Assembly (NCBI GenBank): GCA_910578285.1
Contig: CAJTQL010000014.1
Location: forward strand, 3,631-67,630
Reading direction: 5' to 3'
Length of the DNA stretch: 64,000 nt
Source: an uncultured Helicobacteraceae bacterium
GTDB lineage: Bacteria > Campylobacterota > Campylobacteria > Campylobacterales > Helicobacteraceae
The notes below the pieces were generated by a model. The model did not search any database. It was given only the letters and a program-made list of their open reading frames with translations, and was not told the origin of the DNA. The position numbers and the translations under genes are program-made. Each line of letters opens with the position of its first letter. Positions within the stretch are counted from its first letter, which is position 1. Positions 17,625 through 25,975 of the stretch are shown here, piece by piece.

Positions 17625-17710
<86 letters not shown>

Positions 17711-17751
17711 CTGCTTATAGCTTATTACTGGTCAAACACTGAAACAAAAAA

Positions 17752-17827
17752 TGGAGCTGGTCAAGGGACTCGAACCCCCGGCCTGCTGCTTACAAGGCAG
17801 CTGCTCTACCAACTGAGCTACACCAGC
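17752..17827 (-). tRNA. tRNA-Thr (anticodon TGT)
   Basis: 76 nt with encoded CCA. The acceptor stem GCTGGTG pairs with its 3' strand, and the anticodon stem GCTGC/GCAGC encloses CTTGTAA. It is the first gene of the tRNA-tuf transcript, beginning about 13 bp after the predicted -10 element. Confidence 0.95.
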
Positions 17828-17839
17828 GAAAGAAATAGA

Positions 17840-17869
17840 ATTATACAACAAATGCAGAGCAAAAGTCAA
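17840..17869 (-). promoter_or_regulatory. Sigma-70 promoter of the tRNA-tuf-secE-nusG-rpl-rpoBC transcript
   Basis: On the minus strand TTGACT, an 18-bp spacer and TATAAT end 12 bp before tRNA-Thr(UGU). The match to consensus is strong for this phylum, where -35 boxes are usually poor, and fits a stable-RNA and translation-factor promoter. An inverted repeat covers the -35 box. Confidence 0.75.
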
Positions 17870-17881
17870 GACTTTTTGCTC
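17857..17881. repeat. Inverted repeat over the -35 box of the tRNA-tuf promoter
   Basis: GAGCAAAAGT and ACTTTTTGCTC flank a 4-base centre, a 10-bp palindrome with one extra T in one arm. It covers the whole -35 hexamer and lies in the gap after the HIT gene. It could be a protein-binding site or a weak hairpin ending the upstream operon. It is not followed by a U-tract on the minus strand, so an intrinsic terminator is unlikely. Confidence 0.5.
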
Positions 17882-17894
17882 ATTTGTCTGAAAT

Positions 17895-18284
17895 TTATAG
17901 ACTTTTTTTGTTGTCGTCTTCTTTGGGAGAATGTGAATGCGTTGCCCCATGCTCGCGAAAGTCGCCCCACGAAAGTCGCCCGCCGCCGAGAATGTGAAAA
18001 TGCAAATGCAGCACTTCTTGCCCCCCGTCTTGTCCAATGTTGCTGATGATTCGATAGCCATTTTGGTCGAGCCCAACCTTATGCGCAACTTCTTGGATAA
18101 AGCTTGTGAGCCCCGCCATCACCGAAGGTGGCACATCTTGAAAGCTTGTATAGCATTTTTTGGGGATTGCGAGAATGTGAATCGGTGCCTTGGGGCTGAT
18201 GTCATGGAATGCGAGATAGGATTCATTTTCATGTACCTTATTGCATGGAATCTCGCCTGCAACGATTTTTTCAAAGATATTCAT
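17895..18284 (-). CDS. HIT family (HINT-like) nucleotide hydrolase/transferase
   Basis: 129 residues. The histidine triad appears as HLHFHILGG near residues 93-101, preceded by the HINT-type N-terminus NIFEKIVAGEIPCNKV and the AFHDISPKAPIHILAIPK strand. HINT proteins hydrolyse AMP or GMP joined to lysine or other amines; the physiological substrate in bacteria is uncertain. The C-terminal tail (KEDDNKKSL) is longer and more charged than usual. An AAAGGA ribosome-binding site lies in the 14-bp gap after the propeller-solenoid gene, so it belongs to that operon. Confidence 0.93.
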   Translation of the reverse strand: MNIFEKIVAGEIPCNKVHENESYLAFHDISPKAPIHILAIPKKCYTSFQDVPPSVMAGLTSFIQEVAHKVGLDQNGYRIISNIGQDGGQEVLHLHFHILGGGRLSWGDFREHGATHSHSPKEDDNKKSL

Positions 18285-18298
18285 GATTGTCCTTTATG

Positions 18299-20521
18299 TT
18301 ATTCTTCGTGTTCTGCCAGCAATGCGTCAATATCAGCCATTGATGTGCTAGGGTCGCCGCCTCCAGCTGTGTTGAATCCGCTCTCGGCATCGCGAATGAG
18401 CACGGTGTAGGTGTAGGGCAGGGAGAGATAGCCTTTTGGGTCGCCTTTGTCGATGTCAGCGAGGCAGTCCATAAGCCCATGCGATTCGCAAATTTTCGAG
18501 ATTTCCTCATCAAGCCCGAATCGGTCGAGATAGACGCCCACAGATTTTTTCCAATTCACATCAGAATAGGCAGCCTTGTTTTGTGCGGCATTATCAAGCT
18601 CATAGAGATAGGAAATTTTGATAATCGAGGCGATTTTATCTTTCCAGTATTCGATTTCAAAGTAGGGATTGAGCAAATCAATCACTTTGTTGCTTTGTCC
18701 TTCACCCGCGAGGTTCATGGCTTCTTTTGCTAAATTTTTAAAGGTATTGTTGAGATCTGTATATTCAGGCATCGCTTGCAGTCGTGGTTCTTGCAGCGCT
18801 AGGTCATAGGCTTTTTTGATGTCTTGCCCATCGATTGCGCCCAAAAAACTTTGTTGGTGTTCAATCAGACGGAGGTTTTCTGCCCCAACATCTTTGAATG
18901 GAACGAGTGTCGAAAGAAATGTTGAAAGCTCGACAGCCTTTTCATATTTTTTGTTGCTAATGAGATGGTTGACTCGGTCGATAACTTGCGGAATCATATA
19001 CATTGCTTTGTCGTAGCTATTGGTTTGTTTGAGCATAGGAAATTTCTCGGCAAGTTTGAAAAAATCGGCAAATTTGCGCTCTTTGAGCAACATATCCGCT
19101 TGATAAAAACGTTTGGATTCTTTGAGTAGCGAATAGGCGACATCTTTTTTGCTCTTGACATTCAAAAAGGGTTTGAGCAGCGCCTGTGCTTTGGGTAAGT
19201 TTGCGTTCATATCGATGATGAGCAGTTTTTTTGCCGCATTGAAAACTTGCAAGAAATATTCCTCAAGCATATCATAGAAAGGCAGTTTTTTAACTTCAGG
19301 CGTTTGCTCGGCGATTTTATATGCTGTAACGACGTCTTTGGATTCCCAAGCATCGCAGAATTTTGAGACGGCTTCGACTTGTTGCGCATATTGGCTAAAC
19401 TCTGCTTTTTTGCGCTTGTCGTCCATAAAGGGATGCACCAAACTCACGGCTTCTTGGAATTTATTTGTTGCGAGCAGGTCAATTGCCTCTTTGAGTGTGA
19501 TTTTCCATTGTTTTTCGATTGCTTTGGTATAAATAGGCAAGAGGCTTAGGAATATATTCTCATCTTTTGTGAGCTTGATAGCATCAAAGAGCTTGCCTTC
19601 GTCAATGAGTTCTTGAAAGGTATCGAGCGATTTTTTGAGATTGTAAAATTCAACATAGCCATCAATAAAGGCAACAATGAGTCGATCTATTCCAATTTCG
19701 AGTGCAGAAACGCCATTGTGTTCGAGCGGAAGCATGTGGAGAATCTCAAAATCTTCAAGCCGAACGATATAGAGCAGATTCGATTTTGTGCCCAAAATAA
19801 TAAATTGGTCATCAGGTGTTGTTCGGACACGTGTAAACCATTCTTTAGCGAGCTCTTTGATGATGATTTGTTTTGTTTCGAGATTATAGATTCCAGCTTT
19901 TCCATCACGACAAGCAAAAAAGAATTGATTGGCACCATTGATAAAAATACCATCTTCAACAACCGATTTGACTTCGACAGTGTCTGTAATATGCCCCACT
20001 TCAAGGTCAAAAAATGTAATCACACCATCAAAGCTTGCCGATGCAATTTTTTCGTCTGTTTTGTCAAACACAACAGCCGAGATATAATCTGGACATGGGG
20101 GTAGAGAGCTAGCAAGCTTGAGGCTTGGGAGCTGGAATATAAAAGTTTTGCCATCTTCGCCACCTGTGGCGATATATTGTCCATTTGGGGAAAATTGTGA
20201 TGAACTAATGGTCGCTTTATGCCATTTAAGACTTGCAATTTTGATGACAGTTTTATTGTCGCGTAGAACGACTCCTGTGGAGCTTTTGCTTGGAGAAATA
20301 AATAGATAACCTTGTGCTGAAGTCGAGAGTGAACGTGTGAATTTGTGTCGCCCTTTTATGTCTTTCAAGAGCTGTACGCTTTTGGTAAAAGATAAATCTT
20401 CAGTATCTAGCTCATAGAAATGGAAGAGATTATCCATCATAAAGATTTTATCTGTATCAGAAGCAATCGTGCAACTGACAATACTCCCCGTAACTCTCGT
20501 TCGATGCAAAAGTGGAATCAT
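18299..20521 (-). CDS. Cytosolic WD40-like beta-propeller plus alpha-solenoid protein, function unknown
   Basis: 740 residues with no signal peptide and no membrane span. Residues about 1-315 read as a propeller: repeated blade units such as SQFSPNGQYIATGGEDGKTFIF, VVFDKTDEKIASASFDGVITFF and TPDDQFIILGTKSNLLYIV, each near 40 residues. Residues about 320-690 are helix-rich with recurring motifs of the type KF-EA--L--PF and tyrosine-led helices, as in a TPR-like or coat-protein solenoid. The tail ends SMADIDALLAEHEE. This order is that of eukaryotic coat and IFT scaffold subunits; common ancestry is not implied. The start overlaps the receiver-domain gene by ATGA, so the two are translationally coupled, and a HIT gene follows. 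I do not recognise a named family member. A scaffold role is only inferred. Confidence 0.82.
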   Translation of the reverse strand: MIPLLHRTRVTGSIVSCTIASDTDKIFMMDNLFHFYELDTEDLSFTKSVQLLKDIKGRHKFTRSLSTSAQGYLFISPSKSSTGVVLRDNKTVIKIASLKWHKATISSSQFSPNGQYIATGGEDGKTFIFQLPSLKLASSLPPCPDYISAVVFDKTDEKIASASFDGVITFFDLEVGHITDTVEVKSVVEDGIFINGANQFFFACRDGKAGIYNLETKQIIIKELAKEWFTRVRTTPDDQFIILGTKSNLLYIVRLEDFEILHMLPLEHNGVSALEIGIDRLIVAFIDGYVEFYNLKKSLDTFQELIDEGKLFDAIKLTKDENIFLSLLPIYTKAIEKQWKITLKEAIDLLATNKFQEAVSLVHPFMDDKRKKAEFSQYAQQVEAVSKFCDAWESKDVVTAYKIAEQTPEVKKLPFYDMLEEYFLQVFNAAKKLLIIDMNANLPKAQALLKPFLNVKSKKDVAYSLLKESKRFYQADMLLKERKFADFFKLAEKFPMLKQTNSYDKAMYMIPQVIDRVNHLISNKKYEKAVELSTFLSTLVPFKDVGAENLRLIEHQQSFLGAIDGQDIKKAYDLALQEPRLQAMPEYTDLNNTFKNLAKEAMNLAGEGQSNKVIDLLNPYFEIEYWKDKIASIIKISYLYELDNAAQNKAAYSDVNWKKSVGVYLDRFGLDEEISKICESHGLMDCLADIDKGDPKGYLSLPYTYTVLIRDAESGFNTAGGGDPSTSMADIDALLAEHEE

Positions 20522-20946
20522 ACGACAACTCCTAGATATTGTTTGAATAGTATCGCCCGTCTTGCTAATATTTTTAACTGCTTGTCCAGAATCTCCATAT
20601 TGATGGGCTTGAATAAGAATCTATCCACACCAATCTCGAGTGCTTTAAGCAGGCAGTCTGATTGGTCAAAGGCTGTAATCATCATGATTGGCATATCTTC
20701 ATTTCTCTCGCGTATGCGCATGCAAAGCTCTAGCCCATTGAGCAAAGGAATGTTCATGTCAATAATCGCGATATCCACATTCCCTTCCAAAAACACATCG
20801 AGTGCCTCTTGTCCGTCCTTTGCGCTCACGATGTCAGAAAAGCGCCGCTTTAAGATTCTCTGCATGACCAATTGCGCTTGCTCATCGTCTTCAACATACA
20901 ACAATCGTAAATCAAAGAGATTTTTCAATTGTGTAGCCTTTTGCAT
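20518..20946 (-). CDS. Single-domain response regulator (receiver only)
   Basis: 142 residues, one REC domain and nothing else. The acidic pocket is E19-D20-D21, the phospho-acceptor is D63 (IIDMNIPLLNG), the switch threonine is T91 (MITAFD) and the conserved lysine is K113 (LFKPIN). With no output domain it should act by protein-protein contact, like CheY. Its stop overlaps the start of the propeller-solenoid gene (ATGA), which suggests that protein as its partner. No kinase gene is adjacent. Confidence 0.93.
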   Translation of the reverse strand: MQKATQLKNLFDLRLLYVEDDEQAQLVMQRILKRRFSDIVSAKDGQEALDVFLEGNVDIAIIDMNIPLLNGLELCMRIRERNEDMPIMMITAFDQSDCLLKALEIGVDRFLFKPINMEILDKQLKILARRAILFKQYLGVVV

Positions 20947-21012
20947 GACCTAGTCCCTTCGTGCATTTTTGTGCTTTCAACAAAACATTATGAAACTTTC
21001 AATATATTACGC

Positions 21013-21020
21013 ATTATAAA
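21013..21020. promoter_or_regulatory. Divergent promoter core between the receiver gene and ispG
   Basis: The overlapping hexamers TATAAT (minus) and TATAAA (plus) lie in the 111-bp gap between the two divergent starts. No clear -35 is seen on either side. They could serve as -10 boxes in both directions. Confidence 0.35.
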
Positions 21021-21057
21021 CTAACTTAGACAATAAGAGGCTTAAAGAGAGGGGGAC

Positions 21058-22137
21058 ATGCAGAGATACCAAACCAAACAAATCCATGTTGGTTCTGTCG
21101 CCATTGGCGGAGATGCACCGATTTCTGTGCAATCAATGACTTTTACCAAAACAGCAAATATCGCCGCAACCAAAGCACAAATCGATAGGCTTACGCTTGC
21201 AGGTTGTGATATTGTGCGCGTTGCCGTGAGCGATGAGGCGGACGCAAAAGCGCTGCAACAGCTTCGCGCACAAATCACGATTCCGCTTGTCGCTGATATT
21301 CACTTTCGCTACAAGCTCGCACTTGCTGCCGCGCCTTTTGTTGATTGCATTCGTATCAATCCGGGCAATATTGGCTCTAAAGATAAAATTAAAGCCGTTG
21401 TGGAGGCTTGCAAGGAGCATCAGATTCCAATCCGAATTGGAGTCAATGCCGGCAGTCTCGAAGCCCAATTTGAAAAAAAATATGGACCCACGCCTGAAGG
21501 AATGGTGCAATCGGCGCTTTATAATGTCAAGCTGCTCGAGGATTTTGGTTTCACAACACTCAAAGTCTCACTCAAGGCGAGCGATGTACCACGAACAATC
21601 GCTGCATATCGGGCATTGCGCCCGCTTGTGCCCTATCCATTTCATCTGGGCGTTACGGAGGCTGGGACATTGTTTGATTCGTCCATCAAGAGTTCTATGG
21701 CGCTTGGATTGCTGCTCATGGAAGGAATCGGCGATACAATGCGCGTTTCTATCACGGGTTCGCTTGAAGAAGAAGTGCAGGTGGCCAAGTCGATTCTCAA
21801 ATTTTCAGGGCGGCAACAAGAAGGCATTTATTATGTTTCTTGCCCCACATGTGGGCGAATCGAGGCAGACCTCATCGGTTCGCTTGAAAAGATTAAGCAG
21901 AATCTCACGCATATCAAAGCGCCATTGCATGTCTCGGTGATGGGTTGTGCCGTGAATGCGCTAGGTGAGGCAAAGAGCGCCGATATTGCGATTGCGTTTG
22001 GCAAAGGTAGCGGGCTGATTATCAAAAAAGGCGAAGTATTGTGTCGTTTGCGCGGCGAGGAGCTGATTGCCCGCTTTGTGCAAGAAGTTGAGCTTGCCGA
22101 CAAAGAATATTTTGAAAATCTTGCAGCAGGAAAATAA
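21058..22137 (+). CDS. ispG: 4-hydroxy-3-methylbut-2-en-1-yl diphosphate synthase
   Basis: 359 residues, the short bacterial form. IspG converts methylerythritol cyclodiphosphate to HMBPP in the MEP isoprenoid pathway using a [4Fe-4S] cluster. The N-terminal TIM barrel starts with VGSVAIGGDAPISVQSMT. The C-terminal cluster-binding part carries CPTCGR near residue 263 and MGCAVNALGE near 300, giving the three cysteines. The ATG follows an AGAGAGGGGG ribosome-binding run. proA begins one base after the stop. The next MEP enzyme, ispH, lies 28 kb downstream. Confidence 0.97.
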   Translation: MQRYQTKQIHVGSVAIGGDAPISVQSMTFTKTANIAATKAQIDRLTLAGCDIVRVAVSDEADAKALQQLRAQITIPLVADIHFRYKLALAAAPFVDCIRINPGNIGSKDKIKAVVEACKEHQIPIRIGVNAGSLEAQFEKKYGPTPEGMVQSALYNVKLLEDFGFTTLKVSLKASDVPRTIAAYRALRPLVPYPFHLGVTEAGTLFDSSIKSSMALGLLLMEGIGDTMRVSITGSLEEEVQVAKSILKFSGRQQEGIYYVSCPTCGRIEADLIGSLEKIKQNLTHIKAPLHVSVMGCAVNALGEAKSADIAIAFGKGSGLIIKKGEVLCRLRGEELIARFVQEVELADKEYFENLAAGK

Positions 22138-22138
22138 G

Positions 22139-23371
22139 ATGTCTCTCTATAACCAAATCTGTGCACTCAAGGATTCCACAACCATTTTGCGTGCCACGAG
22201 CGCGACAAAGCGCTGCGAGCTATTACATTGCTTTGCGCAAAAATTGCTTGATTCGCGCGAATCGATTCTACAGGCAAATGCGCAAGACTGCATGCAGGCG
22301 GCTCATCTAAGCGCCGCAATGCAAGAACGTTTGGCGCTCGATGATAAAAAATTGCAAGCGCTTGCCCAAAGTGTCGCTAATATTGCCAATTTGCCCGACC
22401 CAATTGGCAGGGTGATTGAGGGTTATAAGGTTGCAAGTGGAATCCAGATTGAAAAAGTCTCTGTCCCGCTTGGCGTGGTGGCAATCATCTATGAATCGCG
22501 CCCGAATGTAACGAGCGACACGGCGGCACTTTGCCTCAAAAGCGCGAATGGAATCGTGCTCAAAGGCGGCAAAGAATCCGAGCAGAGCAACAAGGCAATC
22601 ATCGAATCATTGCGCGCTGCGCTACATGCCTTTGATATGCCCCAAGAGTTGGTATTTTTCACAAGTAGCCGCAAGGCAACGCATGAAATCTTGCAGATGA
22701 ATGATTGCATCGATGTCGTGATTCCACGTGGGGGCGAATCTCTCGTGTCATTTGTTACACAAAATAGCAAGATTCCAGTGATTAAACACGACAAAGGAAT
22801 CTGCCATGCGTATGTGCATCGCGATGCCGATTTTACAAAAGCGACAAATATTGTCATCAATGCCAAGACCCAGCGCCCAAGCACATGCAATGCGATTGAG
22901 ACATTGCTTGTCGATGTGGACATTTCGAGTGATTTTTTGAATGTTTTGCGCCCAAAACTCAACTCAAAAGAGACACAGATTGTCGCATGCCCACGTTCGA
23001 TAGAGCATTTCGAGCACGCAACACCCATAGATTCGCAAAGCTATTGCACAGAATATGGCAGCAATTGCCTAAATATTCGGATTATTGCCAATCTCAATGA
23101 AGCCATCGAGCACATCAATCATTTTGGTTCACACCATTCTGATGTCATCATCACAGAAAATTACAGCGCGGCGGAACGATTCCTTGCTGAAGTCGATTCG
23201 GCATGCGTGTATGTGAACGCCTCAACGCGATTCTCCGATGGCGGCGAGTTTGGGCTTGGTGCTGAAATGGGGATTGCCACAAGCAAGTTGCATGCGCGCG
23301 GACCTATGGGATTGGGCGAGCTCACAACCTACAAATATCTCATTCGCGGCAATGGCGAGGTGCGGCTCTAG
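22139..23371 (+). CDS. proA: Gamma-glutamyl phosphate reductase
   Basis: 410 residues from the ATG MSLYNQICALK, one base after the ispG stop and served by a GGA in the end of ispG; the longer in-frame extension lies inside ispG. ProA reduces gamma-glutamyl phosphate to glutamate semialdehyde in proline synthesis. The ALDH-type catalytic cysteine is in RPSTCNAIETLLV, and the nucleotide-binding segment KGGKESEQSNKAI and the C-terminal GPMGLGELTTYKY are conserved. proB is not in the window. The 3' end overlaps the convergent DUF2400 gene by four bases. Confidence 0.96.
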   Translation: MSLYNQICALKDSTTILRATSATKRCELLHCFAQKLLDSRESILQANAQDCMQAAHLSAAMQERLALDDKKLQALAQSVANIANLPDPIGRVIEGYKVASGIQIEKVSVPLGVVAIIYESRPNVTSDTAALCLKSANGIVLKGGKESEQSNKAIIESLRAALHAFDMPQELVFFTSSRKATHEILQMNDCIDVVIPRGGESLVSFVTQNSKIPVIKHDKGICHAYVHRDADFTKATNIVINAKTQRPSTCNAIETLLVDVDISSDFLNVLRPKLNSKETQIVACPRSIEHFEHATPIDSQSYCTEYGSNCLNIRIIANLNEAIEHINHFGSHHSDVIITENYSAAERFLAEVDSACVYVNASTRFSDGGEFGLGAEMGIATSKLHARGPMGLGELTTYKYLIRGNGEVRL

Positions 23372-24138
23372 CGCCGCTCTTGTCCGATTCGATACAGCGC
23401 AAAATCATACTTGATTGGGTCATGCGGATTGAGCCTTGCAAGTGCGTCTGTCGCGCAAAAAACAGCTTGCAGGTGGTTTGCCTTGTGCTCCAAGATTCCG
23501 AGCTCAACGCATAATGTGCTCGTGTGTGTGTCGAGCGGCAAAAACAGCTGTGATGGAGAAATTGTGCCTTCCCAAAAGCCTAAATCAAGGCAATCTTTGC
23601 GAATTGCCCAACGCAAAAAGAGATTCCAACGTTTGAATGCGCCCTGTGAATATGGCGATTTGTCGGGATTGTAGGGTAAGCCAATGAGAAATGTAAATCC
23701 GCGACTCCTGTATGTTGTTGCACTAAGAATTGCGCGTTGGAGTGCCGCGATTCCATAAAGAGCGGCGAGATGTCGCGGCGCTGAATCTGCTGCTGCGCAA
23801 AAGACGTCGCGCAATGGAATCTGCGCAAGAGCCATGCATAGTGCCTTGATGTCGTCAGCGGTTTGGAATCGATAGAGTGGAAATGTGGCATGCGCAAGCT
23901 GATGTGGGCTTGCAAAGAGTTCAAGCGGAATCGCACCAAGCGTGCGCACGATTTGGCGCGCGTTGCCATACGCAAGTAGCGCGCAGACAATGGCGATTTT
24001 GTCAATCGATTCGCTATGTTTGTAGCGGTGCACAACCAACAATGGGTCGGGCTTTTGCTCACAGAGTTCATTTGGATTGTTACGCAATGTGTATGCGGAT
24101 TCAAGCTGGGCTTTGAGAGTCATTTGTTGTGTGTTCAT
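23368..24138 (-). CDS. TIGR02757 / DUF2400 family protein
   Basis: 256 residues. Family signatures are DPLLVVHRYK, ALLAYGNARQIV, the KRWNLFLRWAIRKD block near residue 168 and LPLDTHTSTL followed by NPHDPIKYDFALYRIG at the C-terminus. The family is widespread and its helical core has been likened to DNA-glycosylase folds, but I know of no proven function. The gene starts with an ATGA overlap at the end of the histidine kinase gene, so it is the last member of the DUF1104-regulator-kinase operon. Confidence 0.88.
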   Translation of the reverse strand: MNTQQMTLKAQLESAYTLRNNPNELCEQKPDPLLVVHRYKHSESIDKIAIVCALLAYGNARQIVRTLGAIPLELFASPHQLAHATFPLYRFQTADDIKALCMALAQIPLRDVFCAAADSAPRHLAALYGIAALQRAILSATTYRSRGFTFLIGLPYNPDKSPYSQGAFKRWNLFLRWAIRKDCLDLGFWEGTISPSQLFLPLDTHTSTLCVELGILEHKANHLQAVFCATDALARLNPHDPIKYDFALYRIGQERR

Positions 24139-25319
24139 GTTGGGAAAACCAAGCGAAAAGTGGTAGTAGTTTCATCGCTTTGAACAGAAATTGTGATGTG
24201 ATATTCTGTGCAAATTTGTTGCACAATCGCAAGTCCAATGCCAAAGCCTCCTTGGTCTTTGTTTGCACGGGTGTAGCGCTCAAAAATGTGTACTTTGGTG
24301 TCGATAGTGCCGTTGTTGCAAATACTAAATGTGCGGTCGCAAAGTTGCAGAGACAAGATTCCATGAGGTTGGTTGTATTTGATGGCATTGCTCAAGACAT
24401 TATCAAGTAGTTTTGCGATTTTGTGTAGATTTGCGCGCCAACGCATGGGTTGCAATTGGGTCATAAGCTGCAGCTGTTTTTGGGCGATATGCGGAGCAAA
24501 ATAGTCCACACGTTCGCGAATGAGCTGCGCGAGGTCAAATTCTGTTGCATTATCGGGAATCGCGCTAGGAAAATTCAAGTAGATGAGGTCGTCATAGAGA
24601 TGTGTCATCGTGCGTGAGGCAATCAGGATATTATGCAACAATTTTTTATTTTTTGGCGAAAGCTCTTCTTGATTGAAGCGCTCGATACTCATCATAATCA
24701 CACTAAGGGGCGTGTTGATTTCATGGGTTGAATCTTTGAGAAAATCATTGAGCGCTTGGATTTGATTTTGGAGTGGGCGCAATGCAAGGCGAACGAGAAA
24801 AAAGGCAACAATTCCAATGCCAGCTAATGCGAGCGCAGAAAAGAGGAGATAGCGCATTTTGAGCCAAAAAAACTCCTCGCTCAAATCGCTACCCTCAAGA
24901 ATCACAAAGGTAGAATCTATTCTTTTGGGCTTTTTACGCCACGAATCAAACAAATAGGCGCGCCCGTCTATCAGGGTGATTTTGTCTTTGGGTTGAGTGG
25001 TTGGGAGGGTATCAAGATGAGCGATATTGGAAAACAGGAGCGCTCCATTTGCAAAAAGTGCAAACGAAAGATTGAAAGTTTGACTAATCGATTCGAGGTT
25101 TTCATGCAGTGCCACATCGCTCTCTTTGTTTCCTTTTGTGTGCGCATGCAGGGCAAAAAAGATTGCTCCACGCGCGTTATACAAACGTTCACGTTCTTCT
25201 TCAAACAGCGCTTGCGTTTGGAACGAATAGATAATGGGTAGCGCGATTGCCAAAAGCAGCGCGGTTGAGAGGAGATAGAGGAACAAAATTTTCAAAGTGG
25301 CGCTTTGCCTAAGGTTCAT
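24135..25319 (-). CDS. Sensor histidine kinase
   Basis: 394 residues from the ATG MNLRQSATLKIL, which has AGAGG eight bases upstream inside the regulator gene. A first membrane span (about 10-30), a periplasmic loop of about 130 residues and a second span (about 160-185) precede the catalytic core. The H-box is DSTHEINTPLSVIMMS, the N-box LLDNVLSNAIKYN and the G-box GGFGIGLAIVQQI. There is no clear HAMP. The gene overlaps the upstream response regulator by 11 bp. The ligand is unknown; the small periplasmic protein encoded first in the operon is a candidate accessory factor. Confidence 0.94.
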   Translation of the reverse strand: MNLRQSATLKILFLYLLSTALLLAIALPIIYSFQTQALFEEERERLYNARGAIFFALHAHTKGNKESDVALHENLESISQTFNLSFALFANGALLFSNIAHLDTLPTTQPKDKITLIDGRAYLFDSWRKKPKRIDSTFVILEGSDLSEEFFWLKMRYLLFSALALAGIGIVAFFLVRLALRPLQNQIQALNDFLKDSTHEINTPLSVIMMSIERFNQEELSPKNKKLLHNILIASRTMTHLYDDLIYLNFPSAIPDNATEFDLAQLIRERVDYFAPHIAQKQLQLMTQLQPMRWRANLHKIAKLLDNVLSNAIKYNQPHGILSLQLCDRTFSICNNGTIDTKVHIFERYTRANKDQGGFGIGLAIVQQICTEYHITISVQSDETTTTFRLVFPT

Positions 25320-25974
25320 AGCAATAGCCTCTGCCTCTATGATTTGTGATTTTTTCTTTGCCAAGCAGTGCGCGCAGATGTTTGACATAAGCGCGTAGGC
25401 TCATTTCGCTTGGTGTTTCAATACCCCAAAGATGTGCAAAAATTTCCTCGTAGCTCATGAATCGATGCTTGTTTTGCAAAAACAGCGCAAGCAAATCGAG
25501 CTCTTTGCCTGTGAGCGGAATCTTTTGTTCGTTGCGAAATAGCGCCTTTTTTGCATAAAAAAATTGCAGCCCATTGCCCAAATCTTCGGACAAAGAATGT
25601 GCTGCGCTAAACGAAGCTTGCAAGATTTTTTGAATGCGCAATAGCAATTCTTTGAGCTCGAAGGGTTTGCGCAAATAATCATCACAGCCGCTTTCAAAAC
25701 CCTTTTGCAAGTCATAGATGCTGCCAAGCGATGTGGTGTAAATCGCAGGCGTGGCAATGCCTTTTTTGCGCAATGTTTGCAGTAGGCTAAAGCCATCGCC
25801 ATTTGGGAGCTTGATGTCCAAAATCCACACATCAAAGCTCTCTTCAAGCGCAAGCTGCAAGGCGGTTTTTGCATTGCCACAAACGCAGACAGCATATCCC
25901 TCTTCGCTAAGAAAGTCTTCGACCATTTCGGCTAAAAGAGGGTCGTCTTCGACAAGCAGAATCTTTATTGCCAT
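25309..25974 (-). CDS. OmpR-family response regulator
   Basis: 221 residues from the ATG MAIKILLVEDDP. The receiver domain has D10-D11, phospho-acceptor D53 (WILDIKLPNGDG), a switch threonine in IYTTSLG and a lysine in LRKPFEL. The C-terminal winged helix shows LTGKELDLLALFL...EEIFAHLWG...LRAYVKHLRALLG and ends in the RGRGYCYEP hairpin. The start lies one base after the DUF1104 stop, and the longer frame upstream sits inside that gene. It presumably regulates with the overlapping kinase. The architecture resembles the copper-responsive CrdR-type regulators of Helicobacter, but the signal cannot be read from the sequence. Confidence 0.94.
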   Translation of the reverse strand: MAIKILLVEDDPLLAEMVEDFLSEEGYAVCVCGNAKTALQLALEESFDVWILDIKLPNGDGFSLLQTLRKKGIATPAIYTTSLGSIYDLQKGFESGCDDYLRKPFELKELLLRIQKILQASFSAAHSLSEDLGNGLQFFYAKKALFRNEQKIPLTGKELDLLALFLQNKHRFMSYEEIFAHLWGIETPSEMSLRAYVKHLRALLGKEKITNHRGRGYCYEP

Positions 25975-25975
25975 C

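Noticed and set aside
21233..21940. 235-codon open frame on the plus strand
   Set aside because: Alternative frame of ispG; the ispG frame has all conserved motifs.
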